64,000 bases of DNA from Verticillium longisporum (lineage: Eukaryota > Ascomycota > Sordariomycetes > Glomerellales > Plectosphaerellaceae), in NCBI GenBank assembly GCA_019188255.1, contig JAETXT010000004.1, positions 4,836,001 to 4,900,000 of the forward strand. Reading direction: 5' to 3'. Below the pieces are notes generated by a model. The model was given only the letters and a program-made list of their open reading frames with translations. It made no database searches and was not told the DNA's origin. Shown in pieces: positions 20,444-31,928 of this stretch; the first letter of the stretch is position 1; each line of letters starts with the position of its first letter. Made by a program: the position numbers and the translations under genes.

Positions 20444-22697
20444 CTAGTCTATCGAAATATCACTGCCAGACTCATTGTCTCCCTCAGCATCAGCAATCAG
20501 CTTACGGAAGACAGCTCCCATCACCTCAATGACAGGCTTCACGTCAGGGCCCTCGGGCAGCGAGCCCAAGACCTTCTTCCGCGCCTCTTCGCCCTCCTTC
20601 CTCGTCTCCTTGTCCTCCTTGGTCTCGCCAACATCATCTGTCGCGCCCGGCTTGCCCTCCACCGTCTTGTTCTGCACGTCCTTGCCCCGCCGCACCGCCC
20701 CGTCAGGCGTCGCCGGCGTGATGGGCGTGCTGTCGAGCAACTCCTGCCACGACACGAGAAAGATGCCCGGCCCCGCCATGGTCGACGACCCGCCGTCGAT
20801 GATCTGCTGCATGCGCCCCACGGACAGCGTCTCGAGCTCGTCCAGGTGCCCGGCGTGCGCATCAATGACGGGCAGCAGCGGGCCCCGCACCTCGTCCGGC
20901 AGCGCGGCGAACGCGTCCGCCATGCTCTCGACCATGGTGCCCTCGACGTGCGCCGACGAGCCGGGCACCGTGACCTCGACGCCCGGCTTGCGAAAGTGCA
21001 CGACCGCCTCCTTGGCCCAGGCCTTGAACACGTTGCGCACCTCGGGCGCCTGCGCCGCGCCGTGGTGCATCCACCTGTAGAGCATGTGCCTGTTCTTGCG
21101 CAGCAGGGCCACGTAGTCCTCGACCGAGGGCAGGCGCGTCTCGGCGCCCGCGCCGCCCGTCTTTTGCGGCTTGCTCGCGGCGATGAACTGGTCGACGAAG
21201 CTCTGGTAGTCCTGGACGTGCTCGCGCAGGTCGATCTTGTCGTGGACGGCGCGGATGTAGGGCTCGAAGCCGCCGACGAGGTCGCGCACCGTCTGCGTGA
21301 AGAGGTCCGGCGACTGCGTGCACAGGGCCGTCGTCAGTTCGTCGCGGTCGCGGATCGACAGGAGCGCAGCGTAGTATTCTTGGCATTGGGCGTGCTGCTC
21401 CGTCGAGAGCTTCTTGACGAGAGACGGGTCGGACTTGTTGAGAATGATGGTGATGATGGATTTGGAGGACTTTTGGGATTCGTTTCTCGCGCTAGCGCGA
21501 ACCGAGGCCGGGGCTTTGGCGTGGGCTTTGAGGGCCTCGAGGACGTCGCTGCTGGGGGCGTTTTCGCTCTTTTCGATCTTGTCCAGGGTTTTCTTGAATT
21601 CCGCGCTGTCCCAGCCGGTGACGACGGATATGATACTAGAAGCATGAGCGTCAAACCCGAAAGCGTAGGGCATCGCACGTACCGTTGCAGCAGATTCATC
21701 CCGTCATTGGCGTTCTTCGTGAGGCCGATGTAATTCGAGAGACCACCAAGACTCAGCTTTGACAGGAACAGCTTCAGCATACCCGACATCATGGTAGCGG
21801 CATTACTCATGCGTAATGTTTGGCGGATAACAGCATACGGAAGCATGCCGTGGACGCTCTCAATGAGCTTTCGTTGGTACTCGCCCTCGGGCGACAAGAT
21901 GAAGACTTGATGGAACAGTGTTGCCAAGCTGGGCCTAATTAGAAAACTCTACCAATCCATGAAAGATGTGCGACTCACTGCAAGATGACATACTCAACCG
22001 CCGCTGCGATTCTCGGCGAATGCGCCTCGAGGTCGGCCGACTTCTCAACATGGACGGTGATGTCATCGATCAAGTCACCATATACCACGCCGTACAGCAC
22101 GTCGTTGAATGCCCTCTCAAGCTCCTTCGCATCCTTGAGATCGTACTTCTCCTTCTTGTCGCTGGCGCCTCTGCTGGGCGGACACCCGCCGAGACATCCC
22201 CTGACAAGCGACTCAATCATGGCCGAAAAGGCCGTGGCCAAGGTCTTCCTGGTTCCCATGGCGCCCTTGTCGTAGCTCTCGGACAGGTCAGCAGCCGCCA
22301 GGCGCGTCAGGAGACCTTGGACGCGGACGCTCCAGAAGTCCTCGGGAAGATCGCGCAGGCCGGGCAGCGTGAGGAGGAAGCGACGAAGGAGGGTTTGGAG
22401 GACGGGTGAGGCGGCGATGGAATCTGTAGACGCCTTTGCGCTCTTGGCACTCTTCATGCTACCATCGGGACTCGTGCTCTTGGCACTGGTCTTGGAATTG
22501 CTCCTCGAGCTGTTCCTCGAGCTGCCTTTTGGGCTGCTGTTGGCGACTGGCGCCTCGGAGGTGAAGGGGTGGCCATAGCTGAAGATGGTATCGGGCTGTT
22601 TGAGAGCTTCAATTTCGTCATATGTTTCGTAGTGCGTGAGGATGTTAAAGAGAGCCGCAGTTTGCTTGGCCGTCAAGGCCGGCGAGGGGGAAGACAT
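20444..22697 (-). CDS. PX-associated (PXB) and DUF3818 domain protein
   Basis: Three exons: 22697-21979, 21928-21683, 21635-20444; introns 50 and 47 nt (GTGAGT and GTACGT donors); 718 aa. The N-terminus (LTAKQTAALFNILTHYETYDE, in parts LTAKQTAALFN / ILTHYETYDEI) matches the PXB domain. The central segment rebuilt across the introns (VFILSPEGEYQRKLIESV, NYIGLTKNANDGMNLLQR) matches DUF3818. A Ser/Lys-rich linker lies at ~55-90 and the C-terminus is acidic (ADAEGDNESGSDISID). I do not see the PX lipid-binding domain that sits between these parts in related yeast proteins, so membrane targeting may differ. Likely a peripheral membrane/lipid-traffic protein; function is inferred from the family only. 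Confidence 0.8.
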
Positions 22698-23490
22698 GGC
22701 TTCGGTGAAGAATGTGGTGTGGACTGGAGGAAGAAGCGGTAAGATGTCGAGCGTACTGAGGTATCTATACTAGACAGAACATGAGGCCCAGTGAGGCTAG
22801 CGTTGAGAGCGTTGGAGAGAGTCAGGCCCAGTCCATGATGGGTATGCTCATCATCGGTTGGGGCAGTTTCAAAGCTCCGGACCGTGGCATGTGGTTTGGA
22901 GCGATCTGGAACAAAGGTGGGGGAGGGGTTGAGCCGTTGAGGCATGCGTTGTAACATGACGTCAGCTTCTTCACCGAACTAGGTGTAGTATGCACGGGCC
23001 ACTCCACAGGGCCAGCTCGGTGTAGTTCGGTAAGCATAACCAGACCTTGCTGTCGAGAGACTCTGATGAAAGGAGAAGACCAAACGAACATCCTATTTCC
23101 TTCAACCCTCAAGGATCTGCATATGACTCTGGCGGAGTCATGTGAAAAATCATGGCAAGATCTCCACCAAGGAACATCACAGACCAAGGTAAGTAAGGCA
23201 TTCAGGTAGGTAAGTAAGGCACTCAGTGAATAACACCATTCTTCATTCACTTCAACAGAGAATTCAGCAGACCAAGCCGCTCATTCACTGACTGTAAGCT
23301 TGACGAAAACTTCTATATAAAGAATATTTCCAAAAGCTATTTTCTTCAACGATGTCTCCTGTATACTTCTTACTTCCTTCCCTAACCTGCACACTGAGCG
23401 ACTCTGACCTCCATACCTTCTTGACACTCAACGTCTTCCTAGTTGCCAAGTTTCTTTCTCCAAAGGAACTCAAGACCAAAAGCTGACAAT
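22698..23490. other. Divergent promoter region with short AAGTAAGGCA repeats
   Basis: Between the PXB gene and a secreted-protein gene. Two near-identical copies of a GTAAGTAAGGCA-type sequence sit at 23189-23222. No gene is supported. Confidence 0.5.
23314..23321 (+). promoter_or_regulatory. TATA-like box of secreted cysteine-rich protein gene
   Basis: TATATAAA about 170 nt upstream of the start at 23491. Confidence 0.4.
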
Positions 23491-24065
23491 ATGAAGTTCT
23501 CACGTAGGTCCATCATTAATCCTTTACTTCATCACAGTCACCAAGTTGCTCATCACAATCTCCAGGCATCGCGGCACTGGCGTTTCTAATGGGCGCCATG
23601 AGTGCACTCGCCTCTCCTCTGTCCGGAACTGGTGCCACCGACAACGCTCTGACCCAAGCTCGTCCCGACAAAACCAATGCCTTTCCTATTCGCTCTGCCG
23701 GCATTGAGTCCGCCGAACCTGTCGCATCCCCCGACATCATCAACCTGAAGCCCGCCGCTGGCGAGCTCTCCTCCAACACCCATAACGTCGCCTCGACTCC
23801 CGCTCTCGATGTCGAAGACAAAAATTCCAACTGTTCAATTTACTGCAACCTGTTTGGCCACATCATCCGCTGCCTGCAGTCTCCCACCTTTTGCAGGTGT
23901 GACAGCACGGGCTATGTTCACTGCGAGGGACCGTCTAAGGTATGCATGGACAATTGCATTTGCCAGTGCGAGTCCAAGCGTGCTGCAAGAGAGGTCAACA
24001 TTTCCGACGCCCCTGTTGCGGAAGCCCCGGTAGACAACAAGACTGGATTCGAGGTCAGCGTTTAA
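23491..24065 (+). CDS. Secreted cysteine-rich protein, candidate effector
   Basis: Two exons: a 13-nt first exon 23491-23503 (ATGAAGTTCTCAC) and 23566-24065; intron 62 nt (donor GTAGGT, acceptor CCAG); 170 aa. The intron splits the signal peptide MKFSRIAALAFLMGAMSALA. A hydrophilic pro-like region (~21-110) is followed by a ten-cysteine block (C-x3-C-x8-C-x6-C-x-C-x7-C-x6-C-x3-C-x-C-x-C), then an acidic tail. No family is recognised. Secretion, small size and disulfide-rich core fit an effector or antimicrobial role, but this is inference. The pro-region contains an ARPDK-type basic site but no clear KR. Confidence 0.75.
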
Positions 24066-24506
24066 AAGCAGCTTGATGATTATGAAGAGGCCGGTGTCGC
24101 TGGGCGGGTCGCTGACGTTGTGAGCCAGCATCATGAAGCTGGCATGCCCTAGACGCGTGGTCTCAACGCAAAAAGCGAAGCTACCGAAATGGCGGCACGG
24201 AACGGGAAATTGTAGTTCTTGAAGCTGCTGGGCCAGTTCGCTCAAGGCTGGAGGAGGCGGCGCCTCGGAGCATACCTAGGTAGTGGACCAAAGTCAGAAC
24301 TTCCAGCTGTTACCACCGAGCACAGTTCAACACCAACTCAAGCATGTCTTGCCCTGAAGATGCCTCAAGTGATGTACCCAGCGGGAAAAGCGCAAGTCAT
24401 CCCGGCAAATGTGAGCTCGATCGTATGCACCTAGAACGCAACGGCAAAACTGCCCAGAAGATTCATCGAAATGCCTCCTATACTTTTAGTCTACTCCGAA
24501 AGCCGC
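24066..24506. other. Convergent intergenic spacer
   Basis: 3' flanks of two converging genes, nothing further seen. Confidence 0.5.
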
Positions 24507-25125
24507 CTAAGCCTTTGCCAAAGCCATCACATCTTCAATCTGCGTCATGTCCTCAAGCTGTGGCACCCAATCCACCTTGGTGCCAATGTAAACCTCCATG
24601 TTGGGACGCAGTTTTGTTTCCGCAAGTCGAAAATCATCAACCGCGCCAAGTCTGATTATGTAGAATCCCTCTTGCATCGCGCTCATGCGATACATCAAGT
24701 TGCCGCAGGTAGCACAAAAGTAATTTGACATCGCGTTGCCTGACGCAGTGGTTTGATGGTGTTGGAAAACCTTGACATTCTCCTTGCCGCGCAGGAACCG
24801 TACAGCCTCTCCAGGCACAGAGAATGCCGAGCAGAACATGGAGGAGCTCAATTTGCGACAGTCGGTGCAGTGGCAAACAAATCGGTTCTGGATATGCTTC
24901 TCCTGGGTTGACTACAAGCGAATCAACATTAGAGGCAATATTCGTCGATGGCTTTGACCAAATTCATGAGAAAATCCATGCAAGCTTTGGTGGACTTACA
25001 AAGGCGAACTGCACAGCACCGCAGAGGCACGTGGCGGTTGCTTCGTCGTCGTTGGACCAGCCATCTTGGGCCAGGCTGGCGAGGGGAATAAACGGCCCTG
25101 GGGTCTTCGGATCGGTTGCAACCAT
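24507..25125 (-). CDS. GFA / CENP-V domain protein
   Basis: Two exons: 25125-25000 and 24911-24507, intron 88 nt (donor GTAAGT, acceptor GTAG, phase 0); 176 aa. Zinc ligands of the glutathione-dependent formaldehyde-activating (GFA) fold are present in order: CLCGAVQF (~33-40), CHCTDCRK spanning the early second exon, and CATCGNLMY (~100). FYIIRLGAVDD and YIGTKVDWVP are typical of the C-terminal half. Fungal GFA proteins are numerous, probably bind small thiol adducts, and only a few are true formaldehyde-glutathione enzymes. No signal peptide; cytosolic. The start was chosen as the first in-frame Met before the CxC motif. Confidence 0.82.
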
Positions 25126-25597
25126 TCTGGATTGCTGTGCTGTGCAAGGTACTTTGACTTTACGAAATGTGACTGCGTCTGCAAAACACAAACTCTATCA
25201 TCCGGGCGAATTTTATTTATTGGTCTTCGCGCGCTGTGATGCAGGGACAGAAGATCGAGACCATAGCGTCGGGACTGATGAGAAATCATGAAGTATGAAG
25301 GATCATGACTGGCTCGGAAGATTTCGTATCGGCCTTTCTGTTTTGACAGCATTTACTGACCACGAGTCAGCGCTTCACCGACCGATTCGAAGCAACGTTT
25401 GACGGAGTTCACGGCGGACTTTGGTGACCCACTCCGCGACCAGCACTGCGCGTATGTTCGTGTACCAAGTCTGCCTCCCGGAACGGTGTTGATGGAAAGC
25501 AAGGGCCTCTGCCGACATTGCTGGACTACGTCCGTCTCTTGGCACGGAATCGGAGAACAAGTCGGGGGCCGATGCATAGTTCAACGCAAAAGGAGAC

Positions 25598-26211
25598 TCA
25601 TTCAAGTTCACCCCATGGACGAACATATTGCCACCCCGTCCCCAGTTTAGGACCATCGTCACCCTCCTCAGCGTCCAACTCCTTATCCTCCCACATGCTA
25701 AGATGTGCCTCCACGAGAATGGCAACAGTGTCATGACGCATCCCATATTGCATCTTACAGCCTGCTGAGCGACCGCGAACCTCCGTAGCACTTCGTTATT
25801 GACGTAAGGGAAGTGACGGTACCGTGACAAATTCGTCACGCACTGTTTCTCATTAGCATCGCGACTACCGCGAGCCCATCTCGCGAATGCCTCTGTCGCT
25901 TCATCACTGCTCAGCAGTTCCGAGCTGATGTCGCGCCAAGTGCGGAACTCGAGGGTTGACATGAGTATGGTATCCTCGCGGCTGACGATTCTCCGGTGGA
26001 TTAGGCGATTACCTCTTACATCGGTGATAAAGCCGTGTCGGCAAGACTTAGCGTTTCGAGTGCGCTGGTCACCTCTTCGACCCCACGGACGTTGGTTTGC
26101 GTCAAATTCGATGCAGTGGCTTCCGGAGGCGGCGTGGGTGGCTCGGCATCTTCGATATGTGTGAGAAATTTGGTCTTCAAAGGGACAAAATTCGGCGCCT
26201 TTCATGTTCAT
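25598..26211 (-). CDS. Unrecognised protein gene, multi-exon, possibly degenerate
   Basis: Coding-like sequence in more than one frame. One segment (~26200-26010) reads NFVPLKTKFLTHIEDAE through VEEVTSALETLSLADTALSP to a donor GTAAGA. After a ~40-nt intron ending CAG it continues in phase as REDTILMSTLEFRTWRDISS and EAFARWARGSRDANEKQ. A third segment, MRHDTVAILVEAHLSMWED to GTGWQYVRPWGELE, ends at a TGA (25598) in another frame. The last join needs either an intron (donor near GTGACG, acceptor near 25745) or a single-base indel. The first segment lacks a clean in-phase start: the only ATGs (26211, 26205) are in another frame. Hypothetical; no domain assigned. Confidence 0.35.
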
Positions 26212-26340
26212 GGCAGTGTTTTGAATTGGCAAGCTTTCAGCTCATGTCTCCAGTTCCCTATCAGTCTTCCTATCATTGTCCCCAGAGAAGCCAAACCACC
26301 TCGTATGATGGATTGCCCCCGTCTCGGCATCGTCGACTAG

Positions 26341-26700
26341 TTCCAACCATTTGCGATCCTGTCGCTTCTACCCGCTGCTGCGGCCTCCCCCGCAGCAACT
26401 GTTGCGTTGCAACATGGTAATGGTACTCATGACGCAGCAGGGCCTGTGAACATTCTGGCCCGGCTACTCAACGACACTGATTCCCATGCCCATCTTAGTG
26501 ACTATGACGACCTTGCTGACAGTGATCTGAGCCTTTTCTCCTTCCTCCTTTCAAACAGAGCACTCTTCTCGGATGCATTCATTGGACTATGCAAGCCAAA
26601 TGCGCCCTTGAAGTTCACCTTGACACTTCATAGGCCACATCACGTTCGACCGCACGAAGCCGGACTGATAGAAGATTTCTGCCGTCCATTGCAAGGATGA
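26341..26700 (+). pseudogene. Start-less secreted-protein-like open frame
   Basis: Right after an in-frame TAG (26338-26340) an open frame reads FQPFAILSLLPAAAASPAAT, like the hydrophobic core of a signal peptide. It continues with NILARLLNDTDSHAHLSDYD and LSLFSFLLSNRALFSDAF to a TGA at 26700. The only in-frame Met lies well inside, after the hydrophobic core. It may be a gene remnant whose start was lost, or an exon whose 5' exon I could not find. Function unknown. Confidence 0.25.
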
Positions 26701-27279
26701 GATCTTCTAAAGAATCCCCCAGGCCGAGCACCAGTACCGGCTGGTAGGTATCAGCCCCAGTAGGGGCACTCAGGCAAACTCGATCGCTATGGACATTGCT
26801 CTTAGTGAGTTCAAGAAGCATCTGGTTATTGTCAGGGTTCCACTGCCGATCTGAGTTCTGAACCATCACGAACTAAGATAAACTTTTCTAGGTCGAGTCT
26901 TGCGAAAACGTCTTTAAGTGAGGGCTTCGTACTAGTCCTTTGTTCCCTTTATCAAAGATTGTGAAACTCGATGATGAAAACATATAAGGATGAATGCTGT
27001 CATCTGCAGCTTGTGGGGAAAGGGGCCATTTTAGGTTCTAGACCATCGTTCACGAACCAGGTCCTTTTACTTTCTCTTTCTCAGGGAAGTCTAGGCTTTC
27101 ACTCATCTTCCCCTCGTGTTTCTTTCTCTCGGAAAACGCGCAACTCAAATTGATCGCGAGCATGTCAAAGCGTGAATTCCAGTCATCTTCTGGTTTCTGA
27201 GAGAGCCACAGGAGGAATCTGAATGGAAATTCTTTTGATCCCTGCGTTGCTTAGACGTCACTGCACTGTCTGGTCGACT
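26701..27279. other. Intergenic
   Basis: Includes the 3' flank of the aldo-keto reductase gene. No gene seen. Confidence 0.5.
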
Positions 27280-28557
27280 TCAATGGCCCACGCGAGCCTG
27301 CTGAGCCTCATTATACCTGTTGCCGACTGGTTTGGCCGAGTCAATTATACGCCGGAGTTCCTTCCTTTCGTCTTCCGACAATTCCACTTCCCGTGACGCA
27401 AAGTTCTCCTCCAGCCGCTTAGACTTGGTTGTGCCAGGGATGGCGATCATGCCTTGGGCCGCAACCCATGCCAGAGCGATCTGCGTTAGGGTACAACCCT
27501 TGCGCGTTGCCAGCCTCTTGACTTCGGTGACAATCGCCTTATTCTTGTAGAAGTTCTCGCCTTGGAATTTGGGAACTGCGACCTTGACTTCAGCACGTAT
27601 CGAATTATGGAGAGATTAAGGGACATATCGGAGACGTACCAGTGCGACGGAAGTCATCGGGGGCAAAGTCATCGGGGGTCTTATAAGGGAAGTCATCTAC
27701 AAGCCAACCGTGGCCGAGAGGGCTGTATGCCACGTAGGCGATGCCCAATTCCTTTGCTGCGTCGATCAAGCCGTCCGTTTCATGGAGAGTCTCGAAGGCG
27801 GAGTATTCAGCTTGGAGGGCGTCGATCTTGGCAACTGTTGCTGCGTCAGTGGAGGACCCGCCTTGGTAAGCCAGACGTTGCTTACTGGAGTTGGCCTTGC
27901 GTAGTGTCGCTGCTGAGCATTCTGATAGGCCAATGTATCTGGTTTTGCCCTGCTTGCGAAGGTTGTCCAACGCTGGGATGGACTCCTCGAGCGGAGTGTC
28001 TACCAAACCTGTTAGTCATGAAGACAGACGTTGCGAGGGCCGGACGCACTTGGATCAATACGGTGCAGATAGTAAAGGTCAGGCGTGAAACCAAGCCGGT
28101 CGATAGTGCCTTCAATGTACTCGTTGATGTGAGAGGCGGAGTTGGTTACACTCATATCGCCAAAGGCAGCGATGCCACACTTGGATGCCACTATCATGTA
28201 TACTGATCAGAAATTTGGGCAAGACTCCCAAAACGGTGGTTATATTGACAGCCACTTACAAAAGATCTTGTCTCGAACGTTGTGCTTCCTTATGAAATCT
28301 CCTAGAAGCTTTTCGTTGACACCAGCCTGATATACCACCTACGAGTAGCGTCAGATTTACCACTCAAATTGTCTGACTGGTGGATGCAATTTGCTTACTG
28401 CTGTATCCCAGAATGTGCAGCCAAGTTCAATCGCCTTGAGGAGAACAGGCTCAGCCTGTTCGAGCGTCAGGTTGCTGCCAAGACCAAAGCTGATACCCAT
28501 GGCGCCGAAGCCGGGCGACGTGACTTGGATGTCCGCGAAGGGAAGTGTGTGGACCAT
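27280..28557 (-). CDS. Aldo-keto reductase
   Basis: Five exons: 28557-28399, 28338-28260, 28190-28050, 27999-27640, 27575-27280; all introns 50-69 nt with GT..AG ends and consistent phases; 344 aa. The catalytic tetrad is visible across exons: Asp and Tyr in [13 protein letters not shown], Lys in FLASKCG, His in [13 protein letters not shown]-binding elements are [19 protein letters not shown] and [13 protein letters not shown]. Length and motif order match the fungal AKR group related to pyridoxal reductases and yeast YAKC-type enzymes. It reduces aldehydes/ketones with NADPH; the substrate is unknown. No cluster partner is evident, though a zinc alcohol dehydrogenase lies 1.8 kb away, divergently oriented. 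Confidence 0.9.
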
Positions 28558-30314
28558 TTTGAGCAGTAAGATTCAGCAGGTTTATTTTGCTGTTGATGTT
28601 CAGATTCTCTCGAAAGCTGGTGAGCTACCTGTTATTTATTTGCGAGCGCTGAGCTCGAGATGACAACGATCCTGCCCAATTGACTCCATCTACATACTCT
28701 CGGGGTTAAGAGGCGTAGCTCGAACGCTCGATTCAATCGGCTGGTGAACGCAATTGGCCCTTCTACCACCCTGGAGTTAAGAGTTTATCTCCAGTGGCCC
28801 CCCTCAGGAGTCGGCCCTCCAACTCGAACGGAGTGGGGACTTGGTGTTTGGCGTGCAGTTTGCAGTGGCGAGCGTGGGGCCATCATTATTATCGCCAGAG
28901 GGGGGCATTTCACCAGGAACGCGGTTCGATCCTGCAAACCTTAGGGTGAATTGTTATCCGTCCGGGCTCAGTTGCGATGGACTCGATGTAGAGAACGGCC
29001 GAAATACACATCATCAATACGACGTTGACTGGCATTCGAACATTCGCCAGCATCTTGATCCAATCGTTGATCTCACGCTGATTCGATCAGGAGGCGACCC
29101 CCGGGGTGTCATTGTAAAGAAGTACTTTCACCATTCAAGACCCTGCACACACACGATGACCTACATTCAAACGCGAGTCGAAACTTGATCGAGTGCGTTG
29201 CTGAGACTGTTGTTGCCTGGAATCAGTTAACGGTCTGCTACGAGGAAAGTTCATTTCGGGGATGGCTCCTCATTTTCAGCTCACCTCGAATGTGAACTCT
29301 GATTCTGAGGATTGTTTTAACGTGAGCTTAATCGATCAACATGATTTGTGTCATCACAAGAAAGGTCTGCAGGCCAATAGAGCAAGAAACAATACCATTT
29401 TCTGTTGGAAAAAAAGACGGCGAGGCCCTTCATGTAGCAATCGGGCCAGCCGGGAAGTAATCTATTCTGTGCGGACTTGCGGACTTTGTCGAGGTTGGTA
29501 GCGATCATTCACCCGTGCTGTCACCGCTAAAAGCATGTGGGTTCGGGGTGATTCGCAGCCTGCACAGGAATTGACAAACCATGGCAAAAAGATTCCGAGA
29601 TATATTAACAAGCAACTCAGCTTTCGGAATGACTTTGCGCCGCCTTCTTTTCAAAGAAATCTCCGATTATCAAGCAGCATGGTTGGTAGGGCATCAACCG
29701 TTTGCCGCATTTACAGTTCTCCGTTGTAGTGTTTTTGTTTAACCATCACACACGACCCAAGCCCCGACTCAGTCGCTCCGTGATTGGACAACCAATACTC
29801 GAAACCTCTCCACGCTGTAAGCCTGGTGCATTAGCGTCGTTGGTATTTTATGCCCATCGCGGGGTTGTCATCGTGTCACGGAGCTGTCACCCGTTTATCT
29901 CCCTGGCCCTCAACTTATCGCTGCGGCAAACTGATTTAAAGCCGCCAGGGCGATCTGCCTTGACTCGCGCCGCAGGTGTCAGGCCCGTCAAGTGGAGTCG
30001 TGGTGCTGGTTTGGCTGCAGTAGCTGCTGAACGGCGTCCATGACATCAGCCCGAAATAATTCGCTCGGGTCCAGCCTGGCCATACCTATCACCGGCCGCG
30101 TCATAAACGTAGGTGAGCAGGTAGCGTCCATGGATGCCAAACCGGAGACCGGCCGGCGATGAAACGTCCCGGACATGGGTGGTCAAAAGTATATAGGCTC
30201 GGGGTACTGGCCACGAGGAAATGACTACTTTGTGCCATCCATCTGCACAATTGACTCTATATTCTCGAACTCGACATCGATTTATCCCCGGAACTCCACG
30301 ACACTGCAATCACC
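28558..30314. other. Divergent promoter region between two oxidoreductase genes
   Basis: 1.75 kb between the aldo-keto reductase (minus) and the alcohol dehydrogenase (plus). Contains a TATATAG box near 30190 and no supported gene. Confidence 0.5.
30190..30196 (+). promoter_or_regulatory. TATA-like box of the alcohol dehydrogenase gene
   Basis: TATATAG 125 nt upstream of the start codon at 30315. Confidence 0.35.
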
Positions 30315-31714
30315 ATGTCCGATTACAAATTTGAGGGATGGCTGGGTCACGACGCTTCGAGCGCCGAGGGCAAGATGGTCTGGGGCGAATTCGAGCCCAA
30401 GAAGTGGACTGAAGACGATGTCGACATCCAGGTCTCCCACTGCGGCATCTGTGGTTCTGACTTGCACACTCTGAAGTCTGGCTGGTTCCCGACTCCCTAC
30501 CGTGAGTTTGATGAAACTTGACAAGAGGCTTATCTGTTTGGAAAATCCTCTTGAGGCTCTGCCCAAGACGTACTCGTTCATTCTGACCCGGAACATAGCG
30601 TGCTGCGTTGGCCACGAAATCGTTGGCAAAGCTGTCCGCGTAGGCCAGAACGTCAAGAACATCAAGGTCGGCGACCGCGTCGGCGTCGGCGCCCAGGCAC
30701 GAAGCTGCCGACAGGACGACTGCCCCCAGTGCTCCAATGGCCAAGAGAACTACTGCAACCGCGAGATGGTAAGTCCCCCCCCCCCGAAACCCCCACCCGC
30801 ATGCATGTGTGCATGCAGGTTTGACGCTGCCCCCCCTTCCCCCCTGTGCATCGTGGCCCAGGGCCGAAGAATATCGGGAGTCGGAGATGTTTTCTCATGA
30901 TCTGACACGTCACTTCCCAACAGGTCAGCACTTATGGCTCTGTGTACCCTGGCGACGAGGGCAAGTCGTACGGTGGTTATGCGGACTACAACCGTACCAA
31001 CGGACGTTTCGTCGTCAAGATCCCAGACGGTCTGTCCTCCGAGTCCGCGGCACCCATGCTGTGCGGCGGTATCACCGTCTTCGCACCCCTGCGGAAGAAC
31101 GGCTGCGGGCCTGGCAAAAAGGTGGGCATTGTTGGCGTGGGCGGCCTCGGCCATTACGGAATTCTGTTCGCGAAGGCACTGGGTGCCGATAAGGTCGTTG
31201 GTATTTCGAGAAAAGCATCGAAGAAGGGTGATGTGCTGAGCCTTGGCGCCGATGCCTATATCGCGACAGATGACGACAAGGACTGGGCCAAGGAGAATGG
31301 CCGCACCCTAGACCTGATCATCTCGACCGTCTCGAGCCCGAAGATGCCCCTGACGGATTATCTCAGCCTCCTCAAAGTTGGCGGCACCCTGATCCAGGTT
31401 GGGTATGTTTTATCCTTGTTCTTTTCGCACGTCATAGATTGCGACAACGGCTGATCTTGTTCCGCAGCGCGCCCGACGCCGGAGAGCTCCCCCCCATCAA
31501 CGCCTTCACACTGCTTGCCAACGAGTACAAGATTGGCGGCAGCGGTATTGGTTCGCCATCTGATATTGTGGAGATGCTCCAGCTCGCGGCAGACAAGAAG
31601 ATCGAGTCGTGGGTCGAGACGAGGCCGCTCAAGGAAGCCAACCAGGCTATCCTCGACATGGAGGCTGGCAAGGCCCGGTTCAGATACGTGCTGGTCAACG
31701 AGAAGCACGCATAA
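30315..31714 (+). CDS. Zinc-dependent NADP alcohol dehydrogenase (ADH6/cinnamyl-type)
   Basis: Four exons: 30315-30501, 30599-30768, 30924-31402, 31468-31714; introns 97, 155 and 65 nt; 360 aa. Catalytic zinc site: SHCGICGSDLH (~42-52) and, rebuilt across intron 1, PCCVGHEIVGKAVRVGQNV. Structural zinc cysteines are in CRQDDCPQCSNGQENYC. Rossmann motif VGIVGVGGLGHYGI (~180). The C-terminus EMLQLAADKKIESWVE is typical of yeast ADH6/ADH7-like, NADPH-dependent medium-chain reductases acting on cinnamaldehyde, veratraldehyde and medium aliphatic aldehydes. Intron 2 carries a long C tract (30773-30784) next to the donor. Cytosolic. Confidence 0.92.
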
Positions 31715-31928
31715 ATGTGTATAACAATTCCTGCACATGGCAGGCATAGCGCATAGACTCAAAGAGACGAGTGAAAACGACGTAAAGTTTCCGTGTCATG
31801 TTCAAAAAATGCTACGCTATGCTGGTGGTGGTGAGGTACCGTATGTTGAGCCTACATCGGATCAACGCCTCGCCTACCAAGAGAGAAGAAAAAAAGGTCA
31901 AAGACGCAGTCGCCACTTATGCTTTCCT

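Noticed and set aside
20405..21733. 442-codon open frame on the plus strand
   Set aside because: Antisense to PXB/DUF3818 exon 3; Arg/Leu/His/Val-rich shadow without domain.
1060..24065. A full dikaritin/ustiloxin-type RiPP cluster
   Set aside because: Precursor-like and S41 genes exist, but no DUF3328, tyrosinase or methyltransferase is seen, so a cluster call is not supported.
28905..28945. GCGGTTCGATCCTGC resembling a tRNA T-arm
   Set aside because: The flanking stem bases do not pair and no anticodon or D arm is found.
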